Below, in pieces: positions 9,983 through 17,933 of a stretch of DNA of 64,000 nucleotides. This DNA is from Nocardia rhizosphaerihabitans (GTDB taxonomy: Bacteria; Actinomycetota; Actinomycetes; Mycobacteriales; Mycobacteriaceae), in the NCBI RefSeq assembly GCF_014646295.1, contig NZ_BMNE01000008.1:62001-126000 (forward strand), read 5' to 3'. Under the pieces are notes generated by a model. That model ran no database searches, was not told the DNA's origin, and was given only the letters and a program-made list of their open reading frames with translations. A program made the position numbers and the translations under genes. Position 1 is the stretch's first letter, and each line of letters starts with the position of its first letter.

Positions 9983-11494
9983 TCATTCCGGCAGGCTCGC
10001 TCCGAGTTCATTGCGGCCATGGCGAATCGCCTGCGCAGCCAAGAGGGCTCGGAGATGGTCGGGAATCTCGGCTCGGATGTTCGACAGGTCTTCCCAGATG
10101 GACAGGTCGGTCGGGGCGAGAGATTCGACCAGGGCTTCGAGGTAGGGGGCTTGGTCGAGAAGTGCGAGGGAGTGTGCGCGGGCGGCCGGGTCCTGGTGGA
10201 GGAGGACCTGGACCACGGTGGTGGTTGCTTCGGCGGCGGACGCAGCCTGAGCGGCGGCATGGAAGTCATTGTCGGAGAGAGCAGTCAGGTGGGTCGCGAG
10301 GACGGGGTGGGTGGAGGGCGGAAAGAGGGAGACCAAGGGGAGGGCTTCGGGCCAGAGATTGTGGGTGGCGGCGGTGGTGATGACCGCGCCGAGGGTCTCG
10401 GGGCGGTGCATGACCGGGAGGGCGGTGAGGCGTTCGCGGGTGGCGGTGTCCATGGCCAGGGCGATCGGGATGAGGGCGGGCCAGTGGGATTCGACGTGGG
10501 CGGTTTCGATGAGGGTGGTGAGGGAGTCGTCGGGTTCGGCGGCGACGCGGGCGGCGATGCTGTGGAGTTGGGTGGGGGTGAGGTGGTCGGCGAGGGGGAG
10601 GAGGTCCAGCCAGAGGTTGTGGGTGAGGGCCAAGTCGGCGATCTTGGTGAGGAGGGTGGGGTCCTGCATGAGCGGGCGATCGGCAAGGCGTTGCAGGGCT
10701 GTGGGTTCCATGCCTGCGGCTACGGGGAGGAGAGTGTCCCAGGCGTCGAGGTCGGTGACGGCGGTGAGGAGGGCGTCGAGGATTTCGGGGTCCTGGTCGG
10801 CGACGACGTTGCCTAGGTGGGAGCGTTCGGTGGGGCCGAGGAGGTCGAGGAGGGTGATTGCTTCGGACCATTTGTTTTCAGCGGCGGTCGCGCGGAGCAT
10901 GCCGGGGACGCGGTCGGTGACGATGGCCAGGAGGCGGTCGGCGGCGTCGGTGTCCTCGAGGTAGTAGCCGACGTGGAGTAGGTCGATGTCGGCGGCGTGG
11001 GGGAGGGCGGCGCGCAGGACTCGGTCGGGGACCGAGCCGGCTAGGCGGCCCAAGGTCAGATAGTCGCCGCGAGCGATCAATTCGCGGGCGGTGGCGGCGG
11101 CCATGTGGTCGGGGACCTCGGCGATGAGGGCGGTGGCGCGGCGGGGGTCGAGGGTGACGGTGGCGTCGGCCAGGAAGCTGGGGGAGAGGGCGCTCGCGAT
11201 GGCGACGGCGCGGGAAGGGTCTACCGAGCCGGCGATCGCGGCGGCCAGGACGGGGCCGAAGGCGGCCTCGGTGATCTTGGCGGCGATCGGGGCAGGGATG
11301 AGTTTGGCGGCGGCGCCGATGCGTTGCATGCGGCGGGATTCGCGCTCGGCGATCTGGTCGGTGATCTGGTCGCGGAACCGGCGGAGGGCGGCCGGGGGGA
11401 GGGTGGCGAGGAAGTCGAGGTCGGCGGGGTCTTGCCGGTCGAGGACGCGGGCGAGTTTGGCGAGCTCGGCGGTGTTGTGGTGGGGCGTGGTCAC
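9983..11494 (-). CDS. alpha-helical (HEAT/ARM-like) repeat protein, function unknown
   Basis: 503 residues with almost no strand-like segments. From about residue 230 to 420 there is a repeating helical unit of roughly 43 residues with a shared pattern, for example THNLWLDLLPLADHL, ESHWPALIPIALAM and THNLWPEALPLVSLF. An N-terminal segment (ALRRFRDQITDQIAER) and a hydrophobic glycine-rich stretch (AAAIAGS) precede it. No catalytic motif, signal peptide or clear membrane helix is seen. Its ATG overlaps the stop of a 71-residue gene upstream (ATGA), so the two form an operon, divergent from a TetR regulator and behind a cluster of operator-like repeats. A scaffold or interaction role is inferred from the repeat fold only. 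Confidence 0.7.
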   Translation of the reverse strand: MTTPHHNTAELAKLARVLDRQDPADLDFLATLPPAALRRFRDQITDQIAERESRRMQRIGAAAKLIPAPIAAKITEAAFGPVLAAAIAGSVDPSRAVAIASALSPSFLADATVTLDPRRATALIAEVPDHMAAATARELIARGDYLTLGRLAGSVPDRVLRAALPHAADIDLLHVGYYLEDTDAADRLLAIVTDRVPGMLRATAAENKWSEAITLLDLLGPTERSHLGNVVADQDPEILDALLTAVTDLDAWDTLLPVAAGMEPTALQRLADRPLMQDPTLLTKIADLALTHNLWLDLLPLADHLTPTQLHSIAARVAAEPDDSLTTLIETAHVESHWPALIPIALAMDTATRERLTALPVMHRPETLGAVITTAATHNLWPEALPLVSLFPPSTHPVLATHLTALSDNDFHAAAQAASAAEATTTVVQVLLHQDPAARAHSLALLDQAPYLEALVESLAPTDLSIWEDLSNIRAEIPDHLRALLAAQAIRHGRNELGASLPE

Positions 11495-11706
11495 AGTCCG
11501 AGCACCTTCTTCACGGCGGGGCGGGCGAGGCGGGGGATCAGGCGCATGCCGGAGTTGACGGCGCCGTCGAGGGCGGCGCGGCGGGTGTCGAGGGCGGCGC
11601 GGACGTAGGCGTCGAGGCGGGCGAGCTCGTCGGGGGTGAGGGTGGCGAATTCCGGGGGCGGTGGGGCGCCGAGGGTCGTGGTGAGTTGATCCAGGGCATT
11701 CGGCAC
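11491..11706 (-). CDS. small protein (71 aa) leading the repeat-protein operon
   Basis: The GTG at 11706 is chosen because AGAAGGAG lies just upstream; a longer reading to 11826 would run across the operator region. The protein has a TLTPDELARLDAYVRAAL helical segment and a basic C-terminus (LARPAVKKVLGL). It shares style with the N-terminus of the following 503-residue protein and overlaps it by four bases. Function unknown. Confidence 0.6.
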   Translation of the reverse strand: MPNALDQLTTTLGAPPPPEFATLTPDELARLDAYVRAALDTRRAALDGAVNSGMRLIPRLARPAVKKVLGL

Positions 11707-11739
11707 GGACCGGCTCCTTCTGTGCTGGATCCGGCAGAA

Positions 11740-11844
11740 CGTACTGCCGGTACGATTTGTGATACTGCCGGTCAGTTCAGGGAAAGTAAAGACCGCTGAA
11801 TGTCTGGGTCGGGCTTGAAGTAGCAATCTGTACCGGTAGTACGT
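11740..11844. promoter_or_regulatory. triple operator-like repeat in divergent promoter
   Basis: Three copies of one motif lie between the divergent genes: TACTGCCGGTA at 11742-11752, TACTGCCGGTC at 11763-11773 (same orientation, 21 bp or two helical turns apart) and the inverted TACCGGTAGTA at 11831-11841. The outer two are also short palindromes, GTAC-N5-GTAC. The third ends a few bases before the TetR start, consistent with autoregulation and control of the 11706/11494 operon. Confidence 0.6.
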
Positions 11845-11849
11845 GTATC

Positions 11850-12545
11850 GTGTCGGGCGTGACCAGATCGAGCCGCCGACCGCCGCCGGTGACTCGGGAT
11901 GCGATCGTCGAGGCCGCGATCCGGGTGCTCGATCGGGACGGGCCGCGCGTCAGCATGGATGCCTTCGCCGCCGAGGCGGGCATCACAAAGCCGCGCCTCT
12001 ATCGCCAGTTCATCGATAAGAGCGATCTCTACTCGGCCATCGGCAACCGCTTCGCCGATTCGGCGTTCGCCGCGACCGGAACCGACCTGACCTTGCTGCT
12101 CCAGCCGCCGCGCGAGGCCATCGCCCAGGCGCTCACCGACTACGCCACCGCGATCCTCGCCCACCCCGATGTGTTCCGGTTCCTGGCGCAGGCACAGGCC
12201 GGAGCGAACCGGGACGGCGCGACGGGGCAGTACGATCTCAGCAGCGCGGTCGCCGAACGGTTCACGAAAAGGGCGCGCGCGGTGGCGGATTCGATTCCGC
12301 TCGATGCCGACGGGATCGACTATCTCGCGCGGGCGATTGTCGGTGTGATGATCGCGCTCACCGATCTGTGGCTGACCGACGCCGAACCGGAGTCGGGTGA
12401 ATTCGTGCGCAGGGCTGGGGAATTGGTGTGGGGGATGATCGATGCGTTTCTGCGGGGGCGTGGGGTCGAGGCGGCGCCGGATGTGCCGATCTTCGTCACC
12501 TTGGCGGCGTTGAACGCCGATCAGGACGAGCCGGGCGTCAGCTGA
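11850..12545 (+). CDS. TetR/AcrR family transcriptional regulator
   Basis: 231 residues. The N-terminal helix-turn-helix is typical (RDAIVEAAIRVLDRDG then MDAFAAEAGITKPRLYRQF at about residues 12-50), followed by a variable helical ligand domain. The GTG at 11850 has no clear ribosome site (GTG at 11859 is an alternative), so a leaderless transcript is possible. The gene is divergent from the small protein/HEAT-like repeat operon, and three copies of an ACCGGYAGTA motif sit between them. It probably represses itself and that operon. Ligand unknown. Confidence 0.85.
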   Translation: MSGVTRSSRRPPPVTRDAIVEAAIRVLDRDGPRVSMDAFAAEAGITKPRLYRQFIDKSDLYSAIGNRFADSAFAATGTDLTLLLQPPREAIAQALTDYATAILAHPDVFRFLAQAQAGANRDGATGQYDLSSAVAERFTKRARAVADSIPLDADGIDYLARAIVGVMIALTDLWLTDAEPESGEFVRRAGELVWGMIDAFLRGRGVEAAPDVPIFVTLAALNADQDEPGVS

Positions 12546-12692
12546 ACAAGCGGGGCGAGGGGGACCTCCTCGATCGTCCCGAAGCGGTGTCGATCGGTTG
12601 GACACGCGAACCGGTAAGGCGTCTTTCTGCTTCCATAGAGATGAACATGCCTGTCTGCGAACAGGTTTAGAGCTCGTCGGGTGGGAGTGGCC

Positions 12693-14009
12693 ATGTCCAA
12701 TCTGGATGAACGGATGGGGTTGGCGGTCGAGTGGCTCGAGCGTAACCAGTTTTCCGACGGGGCGGGTGGGGCCGGATGGGGATGGGTGCACGACGTGCCG
12801 CCGAATCCCCAGAACACGGCGGAGGTGGTGTGTGCGCTGACCGCGGCGGGGTTGTCGGTGCCCCGAGCCGATGAGGTGCTGCGGCTGGTGCGCCGGACGA
12901 TGATGGTGCCCGCGTGGGCGGGTGAGGGGGAGTTCACCGGATCGATCGATATCGCGTGGCGATTACGCGCATTGCAATGTCTGGGTGTGGGATTCGTCGA
13001 TCCCGATGTGCGGGGCTGCATCGATGCGCTGATCCGCGAGCAGGACACCGAGACGGGTGGGTATCGGATGTCGGGGGACACCGGGCCGATCTCGATCACC
13101 GCGACCGCGACCGCGATGCACGCGTTGGCTCCGTTCATCGGCTCCGGCGAGCAGATCGCGCAGGCGACGGTGCGTGGGGTGGGATTTCTGGTCCAGACGA
13201 TGCTGTCGGACGATGTCCGGGTCGAACCCGTGTATGCCGCAGCACAAGTCGTGACGGTCCTGGCCAGGCCCGAATACTCGTCACTGGGTGGCAGGCGGGC
13301 TCGGCGGGCCTCGGAACTGGCGATCGAACGGATTCTGGAAGGCATCGCCGACGACAACGACTGCAACGAGGAAGAGCCATACCAGCGTGGCGAGGTCGCG
13401 CACACCTGGCGCCATCTCAGTTTGCATCTCGCGGTCGGTGCGCTGTTGTCGGCCGACCCGGATCTGATCTTCCATCCGACCGTGCGGACCGCACTCACCG
13501 AGATGTTCGATCTGCAGGAGATGGCGCCCCAGCATGCCGCGCACGGTGGGTTCCGCACGTCGCCGAAGGGGTTTGTGACGTCGTATGCGACCAAGCTGGC
13601 GGTCGAATCGATGACCTATGTGCGCGCCGCCATTGTCGAAACTGTCAATCCCGGGCGGATTTTCGACATCATCTGCCGATTCCAAGGTGCTCACCACACC
13701 GACGGGAACGCGGTGGCAGGCTGGGGGAAGCGGCGGCTCGTGATCAACAGCTATGCCGGTCTCGCCGCGTTCGCGGTGTGCGCGGTCGCGGCCATCACGG
13801 TGGCCGTGGTTGTCGCGCTGTTCAGAACGAAGATCGGCGACGTTGCCGCTCGTGCTCTGCTCGTGTGGAGTACCGGGTACTTCGCTCTTGGCGCGTTGGC
13901 GTGGTTGGTCAGCCGATTTCCCACGGTTTCGGCGGCGCGTATTGCCGCGGGCGTCTTCGCGGGGTTCACTGCAGTAGTGCTGCCCATAGTGACCTTCATG
14001 TTTCCTTGA
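12693..14009 (+). CDS. prenyltransferase/squalene-cyclase-like toroid protein with C-terminal membrane helices
   Basis: 438 residues from the ATG at 12693, which has GGGAG 5 bases upstream (a GTG at 12681 is less well placed). Residues 1-340 repeat the pattern of the alpha/alpha-toroid family (AVEWLERNQFSDGAGGAGWG, LIREQDTETGGYRMSGD, AVAGWGKRRLVINSY). I do not see the DxDD acid motif of squalene-hopene cyclases, so catalysis is doubtful. The last ~90 residues form three hydrophobic helices. The membrane-anchored toroid suggests a binding or envelope role, not terpene cyclisation. The next gene starts at its stop codon. Confidence 0.65.
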   Translation: MSNLDERMGLAVEWLERNQFSDGAGGAGWGWVHDVPPNPQNTAEVVCALTAAGLSVPRADEVLRLVRRTMMVPAWAGEGEFTGSIDIAWRLRALQCLGVGFVDPDVRGCIDALIREQDTETGGYRMSGDTGPISITATATAMHALAPFIGSGEQIAQATVRGVGFLVQTMLSDDVRVEPVYAAAQVVTVLARPEYSSLGGRRARRASELAIERILEGIADDNDCNEEEPYQRGEVAHTWRHLSLHLAVGALLSADPDLIFHPTVRTALTEMFDLQEMAPQHAAHGGFRTSPKGFVTSYATKLAVESMTYVRAAIVETVNPGRIFDIICRFQGAHHTDGNAVAGWGKRRLVINSYAGLAAFAVCAVAAITVAVVVALFRTKIGDVAARALLVWSTGYFALGALAWLVSRFPTVSAARIAAGVFAGFTAVVLPIVTFMFP

Positions 14010-14872
14010 CCCTCGCCAGATCACCGATCGCTCGGTTGCCGATATGGATCATGCTCGGCGCGACACTGCTGTGGGGCACCTCGAGTGCCGCACTGGCAGC
14101 GGTGGACGGTGCGCTCACTTCGTCGGCGCTGGTGGCGGCGGCAGGCGGGGCGACGTTGTTGACGGTCGCCGCCGTCCGCGGGCAACGGCCGCTGCGGGTG
14201 TTCGCTGAAACTCCGTGGCTCTATGTGCAATTGGGTGCGCTGGAAGCGGCGAATCTGCTGCTGTTCGTCGCGGCGCTGAAGTGCGGGCCACTGCCCGTGG
14301 TGGTGCCGCTGCACCTCACGGCGCCGTTGTTGCTGCTCGGCGCCGCGATCGTGCGGGGGCAGCGGTCGATGTCGGCACTGGTGGGTGTCGAGTTCTTGCT
14401 GGTCGCCGTCGCGATCGTGGTGGCGGCAGGGGGCTCGACCGACATCGGCACCGGCCGGGCCGTGCTCGGCTGTGTCCTCGCGGTCGGCAGCGCGATCTGT
14501 GTGGCGCTGCTGGTCAGCCTCATCGCCAGGGAATCGGCGCAGCGACCGACCGTCGCCTCCGCGGGGTGGCAGCTCGCGATCGCCAGCGTGCTGGGGGCGG
14601 TGCTCATCGCCTCCGACCCGCCGAACGCGTCGGTGGTCTGGTCGATGGTGTTGATCGGTGCGCTGCTGCTCGGGCCGGGATTCGTGTTGTATTGGCTCGG
14701 CCTGCGTCACCTCGACGCGACCACGGCGAGCATTCTCGGCTTGAACGAAGCGGTGTTCGCCGCGGTGGTCGGCGCGTTGTTCACCAACACTCCGATCACC
14801 CTCGGGGCGGTCGTGGCGGGAGTGCTCGTGCTCAGTGCGCTCCTGCTCCGAGAAGGGCTTTCGGCTCGGTGA
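14006..14872 (+). CDS. EamA/DMT-family transporter
   Basis: About 288 residues, ten hydrophobic segments in two repeated halves (PIWIMLGATLLWGTSSAAL, then LGPGFVLYWLGLRHLDATTA and LNEAVFAAVVGALF), the usual drug/metabolite transporter layout. The start is uncertain: TTG at 14006 overlaps the previous stop and would be translationally coupled, while ATG at 14051 would trim the first 15 residues; neither has a strong ribosome site. Substrate cannot be told. Its 3' end overlaps the convergent TrpF-like gene by 41 bases. Confidence 0.8.
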   Translation: MTLARSPIARLPIWIMLGATLLWGTSSAALAAVDGALTSSALVAAAGGATLLTVAAVRGQRPLRVFAETPWLYVQLGALEAANLLLFVAALKCGPLPVVVPLHLTAPLLLLGAAIVRGQRSMSALVGVEFLLVAVAIVVAAGGSTDIGTGRAVLGCVLAVGSAICVALLVSLIARESAQRPTVASAGWQLAIASVLGAVLIASDPPNASVVWSMVLIGALLLGPGFVLYWLGLRHLDATTASILGLNEAVFAAVVGALFTNTPITLGAVVAGVLVLSALLLREGLSAR

Positions 14873-15629
14873 AGTTCGCGTGCAGCGGGTGATCGGAGTA
14901 GGTCCAGGAGTGCGCGATCGTGGTGAACGCCGCGCATTTGATGGCCGATTTATCGAGCTCACCGAGTTCTTCGACGCCGGTATTCACGTCGACGGAATGC
15001 GGTCGAACCTGGTCGATCGCCTGGTGCACGTTGTCCGGGGTGAGGCCGCCTGCCAGGGAAACCTGGGTCGATGTGTCGGCGAGGGCTTGGACGATCTGCC
15101 TGCTGACCTTCCAGTCGTGGACGAGGCCGGTCCCGCCGAGCCGGTCAAGTGTGCGGGTATCCAGCACGACTCCGTGGCAACCGAATTCGGCGGCCCGGAG
15201 AGCGGACTGGACAGCCTCCTGGGCGTCACCGGCGTTGTCACCGGTGACTCCGATGACGTGCACCGCGCGGAAGACCTCGAGTTCTCCCGCGGCGTCGACA
15301 ACAGCGCGGACAGTCTCATCGGTGACCTCGCCGTGGATTTGAATCCGCTCCACACCGATGTTCCTAGCGAGCTCCAGAATTTGGCCTGCATCGCGGAGGT
15401 GAGTGACCAGCGTGCGCGTGAGTTCATCGTCTCCCCACATCGCCCCTGCCCGCTCCGACAGAATCCGAGCCTGAACGGGGGTCAACCCGTCTGGACTTTC
15501 ATGGGTGAGACCGCAGATCAAACCCACGGCCTCGGCGCGGGCATCGTGCGCCTTCACGAGATCTTCCTCGGACCGGATGCCACAGATTTTCGCCTTGACA
15601 TGGACAGTTTCCGGGCCGGAGGCAGTCAT
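14832..15629 (-). CDS. phosphoribosylanthranilate isomerase-like (TrpF-like) protein
   Basis: 265 residues of (beta/alpha)8 type. TrpF hallmarks are present: KICGIR at residues 14-19, QIHGEV mid-protein, and a C-terminal SLAGGLTPDNVHQAI and VDVNTGVEELGELDK phosphate-binding region. TrpF proteins are usually near 205 residues; this one has insertions. Actinobacteria normally use the bifunctional PriA for this step and no other trp gene is nearby, so this paralogue may act in a secondary pathway. The 3' end lies inside the end of the convergent EamA gene. Confidence 0.7.
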   Translation of the reverse strand: MTASGPETVHVKAKICGIRSEEDLVKAHDARAEAVGLICGLTHESPDGLTPVQARILSERAGAMWGDDELTRTLVTHLRDAGQILELARNIGVERIQIHGEVTDETVRAVVDAAGELEVFRAVHVIGVTGDNAGDAQEAVQSALRAAEFGCHGVVLDTRTLDRLGGTGLVHDWKVSRQIVQALADTSTQVSLAGGLTPDNVHQAIDQVRPHSVDVNTGVEELGELDKSAIKCAAFTTIAHSWTYSDHPLHANFTEPKALLGAGAH

Positions 15630-15692
15630 GGCGACAAGGGTAGTCCCCGGGAAGAACGGGCGCCGGGCGGATCCGCCCGGGTGCCGTCGGCG

Positions 15693-15965
15693 CTATCCGC
15701 CTGCCACTGCGGGGATGATCATCAGTTCGGTGGTGGCGGTCAGTGGGGTGTCCACGCCGTCCAGCGTGCGGCATTCGTTGCCGTCGATATAGAAGTTGAC
15801 GTAGCGGCGGAGGGTGCCGCGTTCGTCGCGGAGGCGGCGTTCCAGGGCGGGGGATTGGTCGCGGAGGGTGTCGAGGGCGTGGCGGAGGGTGGGGGCGTCG
15901 ATGTCGAATTCCTTGGCGCCGTTGACGTACGGGCGTAGGGCGGAGGGGAGGAGGACGCGGGCCAT
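15693..15965 (-). CDS. MoaD/ThiS-family ubiquitin-like sulfur carrier
   Basis: 90 residues ending in Gly-Gly (IIPAVAGG), the tail that is adenylated and thiocarboxylated in MoaD/ThiS proteins. The start (MARVLLPSALRPYVNGAKEF) and the RRYVNFYIDGNECRTLDG segment fit the beta-grasp fold. It begins two bases after the stop of the beta-propeller gene and is clearly co-transcribed with it. No MoaE or ThiG is nearby, so the thiocarboxylate acceptor is unknown. Confidence 0.8.
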   Translation of the reverse strand: MARVLLPSALRPYVNGAKEFDIDAPTLRHALDTLRDQSPALERRLRDERGTLRRYVNFYIDGNECRTLDGVDTPLTATTELMIIPAVAGG

Positions 15966-15967
15966 GG

Positions 15968-17065
15968 TTATCCGATGACGGCGGCGCGGACGCACAGGAC
16001 GTCGGGGAGTTTGTCGGCGACGAGGTGCCAGTGGTCGCCTTCGTCGGGGCTGCAGTAGACCTCGCCGTTGCGGGTGCCGAAGTAGATGCCGGTGGGGTCG
16101 GCGTTGTCGGCGGTCATGGCGTCGCGCATGACCGCTGCCCAGAACGGGACCGTTGGGAGGCCTTCGGTTTTGGGTGACCAGGTCTGGCCGGCGTCGTCGC
16201 TGCGGTAGACCGCGCAGGTGGCGTCGGGTGGGAAGCGGAAGCGGTCCATGTCGGCGACGAGGGGGAAGGTGTAGATGACGCCGGGGCGGTGGGGGTGGGC
16301 GACGATCGGGAAGCCGAAGTTGGACGGGGGCAGGTCGGCGTCGATCGATTGCCAGGTGGTGCCGTCGTCGGTGCTGCGGAAGACGCCGCCGTGGTTCTGG
16401 AGGTAGAGGGTGCTGGGGGTTTCGGCGTCGCGGGCGACCTTGTGTACGCACTGGCCCCAGTCGGGCAGCTCGCCCGGCAGGAAGTCGGCGGTGACGCCGC
16501 GGTTGGTCGGGTGCCACGAGGCGCCGCCGTCGGAGGTCTGGTAGACGCCGCCGGTCGACATGGCGACGGCGAGCCGCTGGGTGTCGGTGGGGTGCGGGAG
16601 GACGGTGTGCAGTGCCAGACCGCCGCCGCCGGGCTCCCACTGCGGTCGGTGTGGATGGTCCCACAGGCCTCTGACCAGCGTGAAAGTTCTTCCGCCGTCG
16701 GTGGAACGGAACAGGGCGGACGGTTCGACGCCCGCGTACACCACGTCCGGTTCGGCGTCGGTCGCCGGGGCGATCTGCCAGACGCCCTGCAAGGCGGCAT
16801 CGGTGTTCTCGGGGAAGGCCAGTGGGGCGTCGTCGGGCTCGGTCCAGGTGTCGCCCAGGTCGTCGCTGGCTACCAGCGTCGGGCCGAAGTGGCTGTTCAG
16901 GACGCCGACGAGCAGGCGTGGGGGCTGGCGTCTTGTGTCGATCGCCAAGGCTTTGACATCGGCGATCGGGAACTGCGGCGGACGCACGGTCCAGCTCGCC
17001 CGGCCGTCTGTGCTGCGGGCCAGGAACAAGCCTTTGCGGGTTCCGATTCCGAGAAGTACGTCCAT
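15968..17065 (-). CDS. BNR/sialidase-like beta-propeller protein
   Basis: 365 residues from the ATG at 17065, which follows GGAGGT. It carries repeated Asp-box-like motifs (SDDLGDTW, STDGGRTF, TSDGGASW, STDDGTTW, SDDAGQTW, SPDEGDHW), one per propeller blade. These place it in the BNR/exo-alpha-sialidase-like or Vps10-type propeller group, but I see no secretion signal, so the sialidase name should not be taken as an activity. It is directly followed by a MoaD-like gene. The pairing suggests a role linked to sulfur transfer or a cofactor, unproven. Confidence 0.75.
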   Translation of the reverse strand: MDVLLGIGTRKGLFLARSTDGRASWTVRPPQFPIADVKALAIDTRRQPPRLLVGVLNSHFGPTLVASDDLGDTWTEPDDAPLAFPENTDAALQGVWQIAPATDAEPDVVYAGVEPSALFRSTDGGRTFTLVRGLWDHPHRPQWEPGGGGLALHTVLPHPTDTQRLAVAMSTGGVYQTSDGGASWHPTNRGVTADFLPGELPDWGQCVHKVARDAETPSTLYLQNHGGVFRSTDDGTTWQSIDADLPPSNFGFPIVAHPHRPGVIYTFPLVADMDRFRFPPDATCAVYRSDDAGQTWSPKTEGLPTVPFWAAVMRDAMTADNADPTGIYFGTRNGEVYCSPDEGDHWHLVADKLPDVLCVRAAVIG

Positions 17066-17248
17066 TGCCGACCTCCAGGCCGTCGCACCGACGCGGATGA
17101 AAATGAGCGTACTCCGCGGCGACGTTAGGGCCGCGAAATCGCGGTCGGTGAGGGATACTGGTCCGATCGTGCGCAACCCGCTGCACGAGCGTGACATTTC
17201 CGCGACCATTTCGTAATGTAATGGTGACTTTGTTCTCGACAGTAGCTG

Positions 17249-17890
17249 GTGATCGATAAAGTGCCTGGTCAACATCGCACCCCTGCGCCTCCCACGGGGC
17301 GTACGTCTCTGGCTGTATGCAGCCTCGCGGCGACGGTTCCCGGAATGCTGTGGATGGCGTTACGGCCCGCCACGGCCGATGTGGAGCAGGTCGCGGCGAT
17401 CCAGCCGCACACGCCGTCCGCGATCGAGATCGACACGCTGCCCCAGTTGCCGCACGACGAGCCGACGATCGCGCCGGAGCCGGTGGCTGCCGACGACGAG
17501 CTCGCGGCGCTGTCGGCGGGGAAGCTGAAGTACCTGTGCTCGACGGAGTTCAAGGGCACGCAGCCGCACGTCGCGCAGGTCAGTCACATGATCCAGAAGA
17601 TGTTCGGCCTGTCCGACATCGGTGGCGCGCACGGGCGTTACGACGGTGACCACGGCGCTGGACTCGCGCTCGATCTCATGACGGCCAATCCGGCGCAGGG
17701 TGATGCGATGGCCGCGTTCATCCTGGCCAACAAGGCGCGCTTCGGCGTCACCTATGTGATCTGGCAGCAGCGCTACAACGACGGCAGCGGCTGGTCGTAC
17801 ATGGAGGACCGGGGCGACCCGACCCAGAACCACTACGACCACGTGCACGTGTCGTTCGCCTCGTACGGCGCGGCGAACCTCACCTGCTGA
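17249..17890 (+). CDS. secreted M15/ARB-07466-like peptidase-domain protein
   Basis: 213 residues, GTG start, with an N-terminal hydrophobic stretch (SLAVCSLAATVPGMLWMALR) that acts as a signal or anchor. An acidic low-complexity linker to about residue 90 follows. The C-terminal ~115 residues carry GRYDGDHGAGLALDLM and NHYDHVHVSF, the His/Asp zinc-ligand pattern of D-Ala-D-Ala carboxypeptidase-like (M15) domains. Likely an envelope peptidoglycan-processing or -binding protein. Two cysteines (CSTEF and the C-terminal Cys) could form a disulfide. Confidence 0.65.
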   Translation: MIDKVPGQHRTPAPPTGRTSLAVCSLAATVPGMLWMALRPATADVEQVAAIQPHTPSAIEIDTLPQLPHDEPTIAPEPVAADDELAALSAGKLKYLCSTEFKGTQPHVAQVSHMIQKMFGLSDIGGAHGRYDGDHGAGLALDLMTANPAQGDAMAAFILANKARFGVTYVIWQQRYNDGSGWSYMEDRGDPTQNHYDHVHVSFASYGAANLTC

Positions 17891-17891
17891 T

Positions 17892-17919
17892 CCGCCGCAG
17901 GCCCGAAGACCTGCGGCGG
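17892..17919. terminator. stem-loop between convergent genes
   Basis: Perfect 10-bp stem CCGCCGCAGG / CCTGCGGCGG with an 8-base loop, 2 bases after the stop at 17890 and before the end of the lipase gene. No T-run; it probably serves both directions. Confidence 0.6.
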
Positions 17920-17933
17920 CGGGAGAAGTCGCC

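Noticed and set aside
12956-13998. Upstream extension of the EamA frame
   Set aside because: It runs inside the toroid gene in another frame and is Arg-rich; the transporter starts near 14006-14051.
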